Source: CAZMCH01 sp964564735
GTDB lineage: Bacteria; Poribacteria; DTPJ01
Assembly: GCA_964564735.1 (NCBI GenBank)
Contig: CAZMCH010000023.1
Location: 1-48,996 of the forward strand
Direction: 5' to 3'
Length of the DNA: 48,996 bases
Shown one piece after another: positions 1 to 8,120 of the stretch; the stretch's first letter is position 1; each line of letters begins with the position of its first letter. Both the position numbers and the translations under genes were made by a program. The notes below the pieces were generated by a model. That model was given only the letters and a program-made list of their open reading frames with translations, made no database searches and was not told where the DNA came from.

Positions 1-174
1 GGTCTAGTGCATATAAACGAACTATGGACTTCTTATCCATGGGCTGAATTATTCAAGTTACTAAACGATTCTGGCTATAAAGGTTTTTGCCTTGCTGAAA
101 TTGCAGGCAGTTCCGATCCCGAAAGAGTTATGAGATATTATAAGGCTTTATGGGATAGCTTACAGCCAGTTTAA
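1..174 (+). CDS. C-terminal fragment of a sugar phosphate isomerase/epimerase-like protein
   Basis: The first reading frame is open from base 1 to a TAA at 172-174 and gives 57 residues; the start lies outside the window. The fragment reads like the last beta-alpha unit of a TIM-barrel xylose-isomerase-like protein: WAELFKLL, then GYKGFCLAEI, then DPERVMRYYKALW. In that family a late strand carries an acidic residue followed by a C-terminal helix, and the Glu of LAEI would fit. Proteins of this family often sit beside Gfo/Idh/MocA oxidoreductases, which occur nearby. Only the tail is visible, so family membership is an inference. Confidence 0.55.
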   Translation, partial: GLVHINELWTSYPWAELFKLLNDSGYKGFCLAEIAGSSDPERVMRYYKALWDSLQPV

Positions 175-486
175 TAATTTTGGTTCTTATTACGACTTTT
201 TGAGTAGCAATAGATAACGACAAAAAGAGATTCCTCACTGTGTTCAGAATGATATTTTTTGTTATCCTGAACGAAAGAAGGGTCTTCTTTATGCCATAAA
301 TGAAAGAGTCGTATTCTTATTGTATAGGAAATTATATTTTTTGTATTAATCCAAGAAAACACTTTTCTTTCATTTTGAGCGAAGCGAAAATTTTTTTTAT
401 TCTGTTTTGAGTGTAGAAATAATAATTTCGTAAATCTCAAATCTCCCTTTAAAAAAGAAAGTTGTTTCAAATGACTAATGCGTAGG
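175..486. repeat. Intergenic region with degenerate dispersed palindromic repeats
   Basis: No convincing gene lies in these 312 bases. The stretch 231-290 reads CACTGTGTTCAGAATGAT, then TTATCCTGAACGAAAGAAGG and GTCTTCTTT; 377-396 reads TCATTTTGAGCGAAGCGAAA. These resemble one another and the copies at 8121-8183 and 8232-8265, with shared words TCATnCTGAACnnnnnGAAGGGTCT and its complement. Such TCATTCTGAGCGAAG-type palindromes are commonly scattered between genes in bacteria. The repeats look eroded. Confidence 0.5.
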
Positions 487-1521
487 TCAAGATGCCAACT
501 TTACTGCCAACTTTATCGCCTGAATCATGCTTTGGGGGTTGGCGATCCCAACTCCTGCCTTGTCAAACGCAACACCATGATCAACCGAAGTCCTGATTAT
601 CGGCAATCCAAGCGTAACATTCACACCCGATATTGACGACCATTTGCCATCTTTATCATATACAAATCCTGCTGTTTTCAATGCGATATGTCCTTGATCG
701 TGATACATAGCGACAACCGCATCAAATTCCCCGCCCTTTGCTCTGCTGAATATCGTATCCGGTGGAAACGCACCAGCAGCATTTATGCCAAGTTTCTTTG
801 CGGATTCAATCGCTGGAATGATCTCGCTTATCTCTTCATCACCGAAAAGCCCGCCCTCTCCTGCATGTGGATTCAAACCCGCAACAGCAATTCTTGGCTT
901 CTCTATATCAAGACGTCTTAACATCTCGTTAGTCAATTTTATCACCTTAATTATGCGATCTTTCTTGACCAGATCGCAAGCCTTTCTCATCGATACATGC
1001 GTTGATACATGCGCAATACGGAAATTGTCATCAACTAGCATCATCACATAATCTTTTGTTTTCGTGAGATCAGAGTATATCTCCGTATGACCTGCATAGT
1101 GAAATCCAGCAAGATTCAAGGCTTCCTTATGTATCGGCGCGGTAACAGTCGCATCAATCTCACCAGCCAGCGCAAGTTCAATGACTTTCTTTATATACTC
1201 AAAGGCGGATTTTCCGTTTTTTGCCTCTATTTTCCCATAAATGTGATTTTCCATATCAACGTTTTTTATATCAAGCACATCAATCGTTCCAGCCTTATAC
1301 AGTCCGCATTTAGCAGATAATAGCATGTCAGTATTTGTCCGATTTAGTTCCAAGCTAACACCCGCTATTTTTATGGCATCCCGCATAATATCAAAATCAG
1401 AAATAACCAAAGGTTTGCATAAATTATATATTTCCTTCAATGCAAGAGCCTTCACAATTACCTCGGGACCTATGCCTGCAGGATCTCCCGAGCTTATTCC
1501 AATAACTGGTCTTTTTGTCAT
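487..1521 (-). CDS. pdxA: PdxA-family 4-phospho-hydroxyacid dehydrogenase
   Basis: A 344-residue protein of the PdxA family, NAD-dependent enzymes that oxidise and decarboxylate 4-hydroxythreonine 4-phosphate in pyridoxal phosphate synthesis, or threonate/erythronate 4-phosphate in the PdxA2 branch. Visible signatures are SGDPAGIGPEV near the N-terminus, the metal-ligand region TAPIHKEAL with AGHTEIYSDLT, a second metal region AMYHDQGHIALKT, and the C-terminal RTSVDHGVAFDKAG. Length is normal for the family. The ATG overlaps the stop of the upstream histidine kinase gene by four bases (ATGA), and AAAGGGTG lies just before it, so the two are probably translationally coupled. Sitting with transketolase halves and an oxidoreductase rather than other pdx genes, it could be a PdxA2-type catabolic enzyme; sequence alone does not decide. 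Confidence 0.9.
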   Translation of the reverse strand: MTKRPVIGISSGDPAGIGPEVIVKALALKEIYNLCKPLVISDFDIMRDAIKIAGVSLELNRTNTDMLLSAKCGLYKAGTIDVLDIKNVDMENHIYGKIEAKNGKSAFEYIKKVIELALAGEIDATVTAPIHKEALNLAGFHYAGHTEIYSDLTKTKDYVMMLVDDNFRIAHVSTHVSMRKACDLVKKDRIIKVIKLTNEMLRRLDIEKPRIAVAGLNPHAGEGGLFGDEEISEIIPAIESAKKLGINAAGAFPPDTIFSRAKGGEFDAVVAMYHDQGHIALKTAGFVYDKDGKWSSISGVNVTLGLPIIRTSVDHGVAFDKAGVGIANPQSMIQAIKLAVKLAS

Positions 1522-3242
1522 TGTTCACCCTTTATAACTTTGTCTAATATTTTGCTTAATTCATTGATTTTATAAGGCTTTGGCAAAACTCCCTTAAAGC
1601 CATAATCGCTATAATTTGCCATCACTGTGTCACCCAAATATGCGCTAGTGATTATTGATTTTACATTAGTATCTATCTGTTTAAGCTTTTGGAATGTTTC
1701 CAGTCCGCCCATTTCACCGGGAATAGTTAAATCCAATATAACCATATCATACTTTTGCCCATCGTCTAATGATTGTTTGTATAATTGAATTGCTTCAAAT
1801 CCGTTTATTGCAGTAGTAACTTCATAACCAATGCTAATGAGCATTTCTGCAACAGTGTCTCTTACATGCTTTTCATCGTCCATCAAAAGAACTTTACCTT
1901 TTCCATAGACTAAATCATTATCAGTTGCTTTCTCACGCTTAGAAAATTTTTCAGAAGACGTTGGCAAATATAGGCTAAAAGTCATGCCAGTTCCCGACTC
2001 TGAATCAACTGCTATATGTCCACTATGATTTTTTAAAATAACGTATAATTTCCAAAGCCACAAATCAAGATTGGCTGGCTTTTCAATTATGTTTTCGCCA
2101 TCATCTTTAAATGATATTTTTACATATTTATTAGGCTTTAACTGCAATTCAGAATCACTATCAATGACACAGTTTTCAGCATATATTCTTATGATTCCGC
2201 CATTCGGCATTGATTTAATTGCATTTATAACTAGGTCATTAATAATCTGATTCAGTAGGATTTTATCAATATCAACAGGCAAAAGATCATCATATATCTG
2301 AAAATCTGCCCGAACTTTTGAGCCACTCAAGGCAAATATTACTGATTCTTTGATAAAATCAGATATATTTTCTGTTTCTTTGATTGGAACACCGCCCCTA
2401 GAGAATATCTGGAGTTGTTTTATTAAATCTCTTGCTCTTATACATGATTTTTCAGCGTTATATAACCTTTGCTTTATTTTACTTATATCTTTTGATATTA
2501 AAGCAAGCGAGATATTTCCCAGTATTGATGTCATGATATTATTAAAGTCATGGGCAATCCCGCTAGTAAGAAACCTTATGGATTCTAGCTTATCAATTCT
2601 CTGTATTTCAGCATCAATTTTTCGGTCTATTGTTACGTCCTTAAAGACGATTATCATTCCGACACTATTTCCATTTTTATCTTTAATCTGCTCCCCACTG
2701 CTGGTGATGATATATTCTGATTTATCTTTTGATATAAGCATTGTATATCTTGCAGGTCCTACTATTTTATTTATATCTAATATACCATTTGCCAGATTAC
2801 AATAATTCCCTTCTATTTTTTCATCACGAGTGATAAAAACTTCCTTAAAACTTTTCCCAAGCGCATCCTTTTCAGACCAGCCAGTAAGTTTTTCGGCTAC
2901 TTTGTTAAGCATCGTTATCTTACCTTCTGTGTCTGCAACAATAACACCATCTCCTATTGATTGAAGTGTTACAGACAATCGTTCTTTTTCGTTTTCTAGA
3001 AGCTTTTGTGATGTTTGCAATTTGGCTACTAATTTCGACATAATATATCCAAATATTGCAAAAAGTCCAAGAATAAGCAGATTTGCGTAAGTCCCATGTT
3101 CTGGAATCCCTTTGAACAATAGACCAAAAAATGTAAATATCCCTCCTGTAAAAAATAAATAATATGCAATCAAGCTCGATGATAACCAAAATAATACGCC
3201 ACAACCAATTGAGGCAAGGAAAATCTTATGCTCTAACTTCAT
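1518..3242 (-). CDS. Hybrid sensor histidine kinase/response regulator with degenerate ATP-binding domain
   Basis: A 574-residue membrane protein. Order: two hydrophobic segments (about residues 8-35 and 52-70), a coiled linker, a PAS domain (about 87-205), a HisKA dimerisation domain with phospho-acceptor His231 in SGIAHDFNN, a HATPase-like domain (about 325-428) and a C-terminal receiver (about 448-574) with the acidic pair DD, phospho-acceptor Asp504 in VILDLTIPG, and Lys555 in LPKPY. The N box is recognisable (NDLVINAIKSM), but the G1 box reads DDGENI instead of DxGxGI, and the F and G2 boxes are missing: the text passes directly to LDLWLWKLYVILKNHSG where GTGLGL should be. ATP binding is therefore doubtful, while receiver and His site look intact. 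Start ATG follows AGGGGGAGAGC. It overlaps pdxA by four bases. Confidence 0.88.
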   Translation of the reverse strand: MKLEHKIFLASIGCGVLFWLSSSLIAYYLFFTGGIFTFFGLLFKGIPEHGTYANLLILGLFAIFGYIMSKLVAKLQTSQKLLENEKERLSVTLQSIGDGVIVADTEGKITMLNKVAEKLTGWSEKDALGKSFKEVFITRDEKIEGNYCNLANGILDINKIVGPARYTMLISKDKSEYIITSSGEQIKDKNGNSVGMIIVFKDVTIDRKIDAEIQRIDKLESIRFLTSGIAHDFNNIMTSILGNISLALISKDISKIKQRLYNAEKSCIRARDLIKQLQIFSRGGVPIKETENISDFIKESVIFALSGSKVRADFQIYDDLLPVDIDKILLNQIINDLVINAIKSMPNGGIIRIYAENCVIDSDSELQLKPNKYVKISFKDDGENIIEKPANLDLWLWKLYVILKNHSGHIAVDSESGTGMTFSLYLPTSSEKFSKREKATDNDLVYGKGKVLLMDDEKHVRDTVAEMLISIGYEVTTAINGFEAIQLYKQSLDDGQKYDMVILDLTIPGEMGGLETFQKLKQIDTNVKSIITSAYLGDTVMANYSDYGFKGVLPKPYKINELSKILDKVIKGEQ

Positions 3243-3308
3243 GCTCTCCCCCTAGATTTTCCTACCGCCTTGCCTTTTAGTCTATAACAGCATTACAACG
3301 ACATATTT

Positions 3309-4361
3309 CTATTTCTGCTCAGGAAAAGGTGCGCGGATGTCATATCTTCCGGGCTTCATAACTGGCAAAGTTCCATCTTCAACCATAAGATCAAGTGGAT
3401 TTTCTCTGGTTTTTAATGGAAGAATAACAACATTCTTTATACGCAGTGATTCATATATAGCCATCATTAATTCCATTGTAGTATATGCTATATGCCCATC
3501 GTTTCGATGTGAGTCAATTTTACCATCTAGCCAATCGAGAAATTCATCATGTTGATTTGGATCGGATGCTCTAGGTGTTATGACCTGCCAATCTGTTGAT
3601 TTATTGTTTAAGATCATCAGCGTTCCTTTTTCGCCACGTTTCAGGATACCATCTGAGCCATAAACCACGTCTCCCTTAAGCCCCGGTTCGGGAAGATCGC
3701 TTTCATATATCCCCCTGATTCCGCCCTCAAAGCATATAAGCCCCATACATAAATCTTCACAACGAACACGCCGTTCCCATTTGTCAGTTTCACGAGATAC
3801 TTGCCCAATAACCCAAAGAGCCTTTGGATCGCCAAGTATATATCGCATTTCGTCTATCTCGTGAGTGCCTCTATTCAATAAACCAAGCCCGTCTCGCCTT
3901 AGCATGGTTTGAGGCTTTCCAATAACGCCTTCTTGAATAAGTTTGCGTGCCTCTGTATTAACTGGGCTGAACCTTCTTTGATGACCAATTATAAGTTTAA
4001 TGCCTTTTTTATCGCAAGCATCAAGCATATCTTGTGCCTCGCCTGTTGATGACGCCATCGGCTTTTCGCCAAATATGCCTTTAATGTTGGTTTTCTCCGC
4101 AGCATCAACGACAATTTCTGCTCTAACGCTTTGCCATGTTGCAACAACAAGTATATCTAATTCTTCATTTTTGAACATCTCATCTCTATCGGTATAGCGT
4201 TTTGAGATTTGTAAGTCGTCACCAAGTTTATTTAACATATCAAGATTAATGTCCATCAATGCAACAAGCTCTGTTCTTGGACTATTTTTATACCAACTTG
4301 CATGGGCGCGCCCCATGCCCCCACAACCAATTACACCAACACGATACTTTTTGTCTGCCAT
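3309..4361 (-). CDS. Gfo/Idh/MocA family oxidoreductase
   Basis: An NAD(P)-dependent dehydrogenase-like protein of 350 residues, likely acting on a sugar or cyclitol. The Rossmann motif is VGVIGCGGMGRAHA at the N-terminus; the family's EKP motif is present as FGEKPMA, followed by the substrate-domain region HQRRFSPVNTEARKL and NRGTHEIDEMRYIL. The start chosen is the ATG at 4361, preceded by AAGGGAGAACCAAA; a longer frame to 4403 runs into an intergenic repeat-like phrase (CTCCGTGCCTCTGTGTCTCC) and is unlikely to be translated. The protein is clearly paralogous to the one at 31484-32572: both share DKWERR, EDLCMGLICFEGG/KTG and a C-terminus ending in KxGxYDIRxPF. It lies 60 bases downstream of the transketolase halves and is probably co-transcribed. 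Confidence 0.92.
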   Translation of the reverse strand: MADKKYRVGVIGCGGMGRAHASWYKNSPRTELVALMDINLDMLNKLGDDLQISKRYTDRDEMFKNEELDILVVATWQSVRAEIVVDAAEKTNIKGIFGEKPMASSTGEAQDMLDACDKKGIKLIIGHQRRFSPVNTEARKLIQEGVIGKPQTMLRRDGLGLLNRGTHEIDEMRYILGDPKALWVIGQVSRETDKWERRVRCEDLCMGLICFEGGIRGIYESDLPEPGLKGDVVYGSDGILKRGEKGTLMILNNKSTDWQVITPRASDPNQHDEFLDWLDGKIDSHRNDGHIAYTTMELMMAIYESLRIKNVVILPLKTRENPLDLMVEDGTLPVMKPGRYDIRAPFPEQK

Positions 4362-4378
4362 TTTGGTTCTCCCTTCAT

Positions 4379-4404
4379 AAACTCCGTGCCTCTGTGTCTC
4401 CATG
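4379..4404. repeat. Intergenic CTCCGTGCCTCTGTGTCTCC phrase
   Basis: The stretch AACTCCGTGCCTCTGTGTCT at 4379-4398, continuing CCATGTT, resembles a phrase seen between genes in many unrelated bacteria (recollection, not checked). It occurs once in this window. It creates an in-frame upstream ATG for the following oxidoreductase gene that should be ignored. Confidence 0.3.
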
Positions 4405-4421
4405 TTTATTTTTTGAAGTGC

Positions 4422-5339
4422 CTATTTATTTTTTAATACAGCATCAACTATTGCCTCAGAAGTAACCCCAAAGCGATTTTTAACGTCCTGATGGCTTCCA
4501 ACCATACAGGCAAAGACATCTTGAAGACCGAGACGCTTTAATGGCGTTCCAGCACCGGCATCCGCGAGCACTTCTGCGACTGCTCCGCCAAGCCCGCCAA
4601 TAACCGTATGCTCTTCAATTGTTATAATTAACCTTGTTTCCTTTGCTGATTTAAGTATTGCTTCACTATCAATGGGCTTGATTGTATGCATAGAATAAAC
4701 CCTTGCGGATATGCCTTTTGCCATAAGCATATCGTAAGCCCTTAAAGTATCGCCAACAGTCATTCCAGTTCCGAATATCGCCACATCATCGCCTTCTCTA
4801 AGCAGAGATGCTTTTCCAAGTTCATAAGATCGTTCAGATTCAGGCTTTCCAATAGGCAATGTGCCTCCTGAAAGCGAGATATAAGCAGGACAATCCATTT
4901 TTGCAACTGCACGAACAGCCTGCTCAGTTTCATAGGCATCTGAAGGCATCAGGACAACCATAGTTGGAATCAGGCGCATAAGCCCAATTTCCTCCATTGC
5001 GTGATGTGTGCAACCCCAACCGCCATACATGAGTCCACTGCCATAACCACCTATTACTTTGACATTTCTACTGCCATAACCGAGATCAGTTCGTATCTGC
5101 TCAAAACAACGCATAGTCACGAATGGATTCATCCCAATAGCAAAAGGAATTTTACCTCTTAAAGCAAGCCCCGCTGAAACACCTATAAGATTTTGCTCTG
5201 CGATACCTAATTCAATGGCACGCTCTGGAAATCTTTGCGCCAATGGAGCAATAAATCCCCAGCAATCACAACTGACCCCGCATATTCTCGGATCATCAAT
5301 AGCCAGTTCCAGTAATACTTCTGAAAAAGATTTAGCCAT
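4422..5339 (-). CDS. Transketolase, C-terminal subunit
   Basis: A 305-residue protein covering the pyrimidine-binding and C-terminal domains of a split transketolase. Features: the catalytic Glu in ELGIAEQNLIGVSAGLAL (the cofactor-activating Glu of ThDP enzymes), the MGCTHH-like stretch WGCTHHAMEEIGLMR, and the C-terminal region IITIEEHTVIGGLGGAVAEVL. It pairs with the thiamine-binding half immediately upstream: the two genes are separated by three bases, with the ribosome site GAGGAGGTGTAAGCG spanning the junction. Two-gene transketolases are common and often take non-canonical sugars or deoxyxylulose-like substrates, so the exact reaction is open. The neighbouring PdxA and Gfo/Idh genes suggest a sugar or sugar-acid pathway. 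Confidence 0.92.
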   Translation of the reverse strand: MAKSFSEVLLELAIDDPRICGVSCDCWGFIAPLAQRFPERAIELGIAEQNLIGVSAGLALRGKIPFAIGMNPFVTMRCFEQIRTDLGYGSRNVKVIGGYGSGLMYGGWGCTHHAMEEIGLMRLIPTMVVLMPSDAYETEQAVRAVAKMDCPAYISLSGGTLPIGKPESERSYELGKASLLREGDDVAIFGTGMTVGDTLRAYDMLMAKGISARVYSMHTIKPIDSEAILKSAKETRLIITIEEHTVIGGLGGAVAEVLADAGAGTPLKRLGLQDVFACMVGSHQDVKNRFGVTSEAIVDAVLKNK

Positions 5340-5342
5340 CGC

Positions 5343-6164
5343 TTACACCTCCTCGCCTAATTCGCGCAAAGCCTCTTTTAGACGTTCTTCATTAAAATGC
5401 GCCATGTGATGGTTCATTATAAATGAAACGCCTTTTCCTTTGATCGTTTCTGATATTATGGCTGATGGACGACCTTTTTCAAAAGGGAGGCTGTCTAATG
5501 TATCAACTATCTGTTCCATATTGTGTCCATCAATCGTCTTGACAGCCCAACCAAAACTTTTCCATTTATCCGCTAAAGGCTCAAGCGACATCATTTCCTC
5601 AGTGGGACCCGTTTGATAGCGATTTCTGTCAACGATAGCAACTAAATTATCTAGCTTATGATGGTATGCCGACATTGCGGATTCCCAATTAGAGCCTTCC
5701 TGTAATTCGCCATCACCAAGCATAACAAATACACGATTGGAAGCCTTATCCATCCTTGTCCCTAATGCTGTCCCAACGCCTATTGACAAGCCATGACCCA
5801 ACGATCCTGTCGATACTTCAATACCCGGCGTAGCTTTTGCGCAGGCATGACCTGATATTATGCTGTCAAGTTCAAGATGAGTTGTAACCGCTTCTTCTGG
5901 AAAAAATCCCTTCATTGCCAAAGTTGCATCAAGAGCAGGAACTGTATGCCCTTTGCTTAATATAAAATAATCACGACCATCCCATAAAGGATTTTTCGGA
6001 TCAACCTTCATCGTATAGAAATATAAAGCTGAAAGCATATCTGCCATTGACAGAGATCCGCCTGTATGGCAATCAGACATTCCAGCCATTTTGACAACAA
6101 GAACCCGAATTTTTCGGGCTTTTTCCTCTAATTCGGAGATCAATTTTTGACGATCTTTATCCAT
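5343..6164 (-). CDS. Transketolase, N-terminal (ThDP-binding) subunit
   Basis: A 273-residue protein carrying the thiamine diphosphate and metal-binding half of transketolase. The ThDP motif GDGELQEGSNWESAM (GDG to an Asn about 28 residues later in VDRNRYQ) is intact, as are the His residues in SKGHTVPAL and STGSLGHGLSIGVG. The start is ATG after TTTGGAGAGGACTTAAT. A promoter candidate lies at 6210-6239. It is followed after three bases by the C-terminal subunit, so the pair should be made together and assemble into one enzyme. Confidence 0.93.
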   Translation of the reverse strand: MDKDRQKLISELEEKARKIRVLVVKMAGMSDCHTGGSLSMADMLSALYFYTMKVDPKNPLWDGRDYFILSKGHTVPALDATLAMKGFFPEEAVTTHLELDSIISGHACAKATPGIEVSTGSLGHGLSIGVGTALGTRMDKASNRVFVMLGDGELQEGSNWESAMSAYHHKLDNLVAIVDRNRYQTGPTEEMMSLEPLADKWKSFGWAVKTIDGHNMEQIVDTLDSLPFEKGRPSAIISETIKGKGVSFIMNHHMAHFNEERLKEALRELGEEV

Positions 6165-6209
6165 ATTAAGTCCTCTCCAAAAAAATGTTTTGTTTATGAT
6201 GCTTTACAG

Positions 6210-6239
6210 ATTATACTAACCAAATGCCTGTTAAATCAA
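6210..6239 (-). promoter_or_regulatory. Sigma70-type promoter candidate upstream of the transketolase genes
   Basis: On the minus strand TTGATT (6239-6234) is followed after 18 bases by a perfect TATAAT (6215-6210). The predicted start of transcription is about 40 bases before the transketolase ATG at 6164. Confidence 0.5.
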
Positions 6240-6257
6240 TGGGAAAAATGCCATAAA

Positions 6258-6686
6258 CTAGCGAATTGACTTAATCAAGCTAATAATAAACGCTTTCAGA
6301 AAGTAGTTGATTGCAATAAAAACGATCAATATCCATACAAATACAAACAAAAATCCAGCCGCTTTATTCTTTGGATTTTCTCTTTTCTGCTCTAGCCATT
6401 CTTTAGCCTTAATTCTTGTTTCGTCAAGCACTTCTTTTGGTATTAGCCTAATTGCAATATATATTCCCAAAGGCAAAAGCAACACATCATCAAGATAGCC
6501 AATAATGGGAATAAAATCAGGGATTAAGTCAATCGGGCTGAAAGCATAACCGCCGATAAGTGCTACAAGAATCTTGGCATACCAAGGCGTCTTTGGATGA
6601 CGATATGCGAACCATACCGCCAATAATTCTACTTTTAGGTTCTCAATTTTTTGCTTTATTCTCTGACTCAAAGAATTTTCATTCAA
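6258..6686 (-). CDS. YkvA/DUF1232 family membrane protein
   Basis: A 142-residue protein with the DUF1232 signature YAFSPIDLIPDFIPIIGYLDD-like core at about residues 47-67, a hydrophobic segment after it and a strong C-terminal transmembrane segment (about 110-132). Proteins of this family are small inner-membrane proteins of unknown role. The only possible in-frame start is a TTG at 6686, because a TAG lies shortly upstream; an ATG two bases further in is out of frame. A weak AAAGGA lies about 11 bases ahead. Translation may therefore be low. It follows the truncated oxidoreductase remnant by 14 bases. Confidence 0.85.
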   Translation of the reverse strand: MNENSLSQRIKQKIENLKVELLAVWFAYRHPKTPWYAKILVALIGGYAFSPIDLIPDFIPIIGYLDDVLLLPLGIYIAIRLIPKEVLDETRIKAKEWLEQKRENPKNKAAGFLFVFVWILIVFIAINYFLKAFIISLIKSIR

Positions 6687-6700
6687 ATCAAATTTTTCCT

Positions 6701-7087
6701 TTATCTATAAGGAACATTCTCGGAATGTCCACTTTTGGATGATTTCTCTGCTGTTCTTAAAACTGTAATGACACGCCTTCCGTCCTCTGCGGATACGGGA
6801 ACGGGCTTTCCAGCATTAAGACATTCAATAGCGATCTTTGCATGTGTGTTATGATGTGTCACAACTGAAATCAAATCAATATCATCTCTAGCAAGCATTT
6901 TGCTCATTTCAGAATACATATCAATTTCTGGAAAATCATTTTTTGCTTTTTCAAGGCATGCTTTGTCTCTATCGCATATTGCAACGAGTTCCATATTATC
7001 AACAGCTTGAATCCATTTTCCGTGCATCCATCCCCAATTAAAAGTAGGTCCGTAGCCTATTATACCGCACTTTATTTTTTCACTCAT
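6701..7087 (-). pseudogene. Internally deleted Gfo/Idh/MocA oxidoreductase
   Basis: The frame is open for only 128 residues against about 350 for the family. Residues 1-91 are a normal NAD-binding start: KCGIIGYGPTFNWGWMHGKW, then AICDRD and DLISVVTHHNTHAKIAIECLNAGK. At that point the family continues with an EKP motif, but here the text jumps to PVPVSAEDGRRVITVLRTAE, which is the usual far C-terminal helix of these enzymes. The simplest reading is an in-frame deletion of roughly 600-700 bases that fused both ends and removed the catalytic and substrate domains. The ribosome site (GGAGGTAAAAA) is intact, so a short Rossmann protein may still be made. Confidence 0.75.
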
Positions 7088-7101
7088 TTTTTACCTCCAA
7101 A

Positions 7102-7130
7102 TGTATATTGAAACATCAATATTCTGTCAA
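7102..7130 (-). promoter_or_regulatory. Promoter-like sequence before the truncated oxidoreductase
   Basis: TTGACA (7130-7125), 17 bases, TATACA (7107-7102) on the minus strand. The predicted start would fall inside or just before the GGAGG ribosome site of the gene starting at 7087, giving an almost leaderless message. The match is good but the geometry is odd. Confidence 0.4.
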
Positions 7131-7137
7131 TTCTAAC

Positions 7138-7172
7138 TTATAACTAATCAATTTTCAATAATTAGTTTATAA
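7138..7172. promoter_or_regulatory. Inverted repeat in the divergent intergenic region
   Basis: TTATAACTAAT (7138-7148) and ATTAGTTTATAA (7161-7172) form an inverted repeat with one unpaired T. It lies between the two divergent promoters and could be an operator; the AT-rich setting makes chance plausible. Confidence 0.25.
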
Positions 7173-7210
7173 CATAAATCCTTGCAATACTTAATCAAAA
7201 ATGAATGATA

Positions 7211-7239
7211 TTGACATTTAAAGGGGTATTATTTATTAT
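7211..7239 (+). promoter_or_regulatory. Promoter of the LamG secreted protein gene
   Basis: TTGACA (7211-7216), 17-base spacer, TATTAT (7234-7239). The start would be about 50 bases before the ATG at 7296, which has a strong TAAAAGGAGGAAAAA ribosome site. A similar phrase, GATATTGACATTTAA, recurs at 24801-24815. Confidence 0.6.
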
Positions 7240-7295
7240 ATGGATATAGATTAATTTTCCTTTATGTCAATTTTATTATCTAAAAGGAGGAAAAA

Positions 7296-8060
7296 ATGAA
7301 ACATCTGATTATTGTTGTTTTTCTTTTGTTAGTATGTTCTTGTTTTGCGTTTTCTGCAATGCCACCTGAATTAGTGTTATATATGTCCTTTGATAAGAAT
7401 ACAATAAAGGGCGAAACTGTGATGGATCTAACTGCATACGGGAATAATGGAACTATTAAGGGCGATCCAAAGATTGAGAAGGGCTATAGCGGAGAAGCCC
7501 TTGACTTTACAAATGATACAGTAGAAATACCAACCTCAAAAAGCCTTGCTCAAACCGCATCTGCAATTACATTGGAGGCTTGGGTGTTTGCAAGAACACA
7601 GTCAACCAACGATATAATAAGCAAATGGGATAATGCTCAGAACGGTATTATTCACTTTGAGGTTAGGGCTGGCGGAATGATGAGATTTTGCATGAGAAAT
7701 AAGAATGATGCTGCCATCGTTGATTTTACATCTGCCAAATCTTTTGCGACAAATAAATGGGTTCATATTGCAGAGACATTTGATGGAAACACTGCCAAAA
7801 TATATTTTGATGGAGAAGAAGTCGCAACCGCCAATGGTGCTGGTGAGATGAGACAAAATGATAATTGCAAATTCTGGATCGGCTCTATGTATGCGACAGA
7901 TCGATGGTTTGACGGGCTTATCGATGAAGTCCGTATTTGGAGTAAATCATTAAATCCTGACGAGATCAAAAAAGCAATGGATGGTTCTTTGGCAAAGGCT
8001 TCTGTTGATCTGGCAGGGAAAATAACCTATACTTGGGGGAAAATAAAGGAAAATAAATGA
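7296..8060 (+). CDS. Secreted LamG/concanavalin-like domain protein with TWG tail
   Basis: A 254-residue protein. It begins with a signal peptide (hydrophobic LIIVVFLLLVCSCFAFSA), followed by a LamG-like jelly roll: LVLYMSFDKN, GNNGTIKGDPKIEKG, ALDFTNDTVEIPTS, then ITLEAWVFARTQ, WVHIAETFDGNTAKIYFDGE and FDGLIDEVRIWSKSLNPDEI. This is the arrangement of the laminin-G/concanavalin superfamily, which binds carbohydrate or other surface ligands. The last residues are KITYTWGKIKENK, matching the C-terminal tail of four other secreted proteins in the window. It has its own promoter at 7211-7239 and appears monocistronic. The exact ligand cannot be told from sequence. Confidence 0.88.
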   Translation: MKHLIIVVFLLLVCSCFAFSAMPPELVLYMSFDKNTIKGETVMDLTAYGNNGTIKGDPKIEKGYSGEALDFTNDTVEIPTSKSLAQTASAITLEAWVFARTQSTNDIISKWDNAQNGIIHFEVRAGGMMRFCMRNKNDAAIVDFTSAKSFATNKWVHIAETFDGNTAKIYFDGEEVATANGAGEMRQNDNCKFWIGSMYATDRWFDGLIDEVRIWSKSLNPDEIKKAMDGSLAKASVDLAGKITYTWGKIKENK

Positions 8061-8120
8061 TAAATCCGATCTCGAATATAACCTTGTTATATTATTTTCA
8101 TACCAATTGCTAATTTAAAA

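Noticed and set aside
171..470. 99-codon minus-strand frame
   Set aside because: It runs through dispersed palindromic repeats, has no ribosome site and odd composition.
2350..2805. 151-codon plus-strand frame inside the hybrid kinase
   Set aside because: Antisense shadow of a clear multidomain protein.
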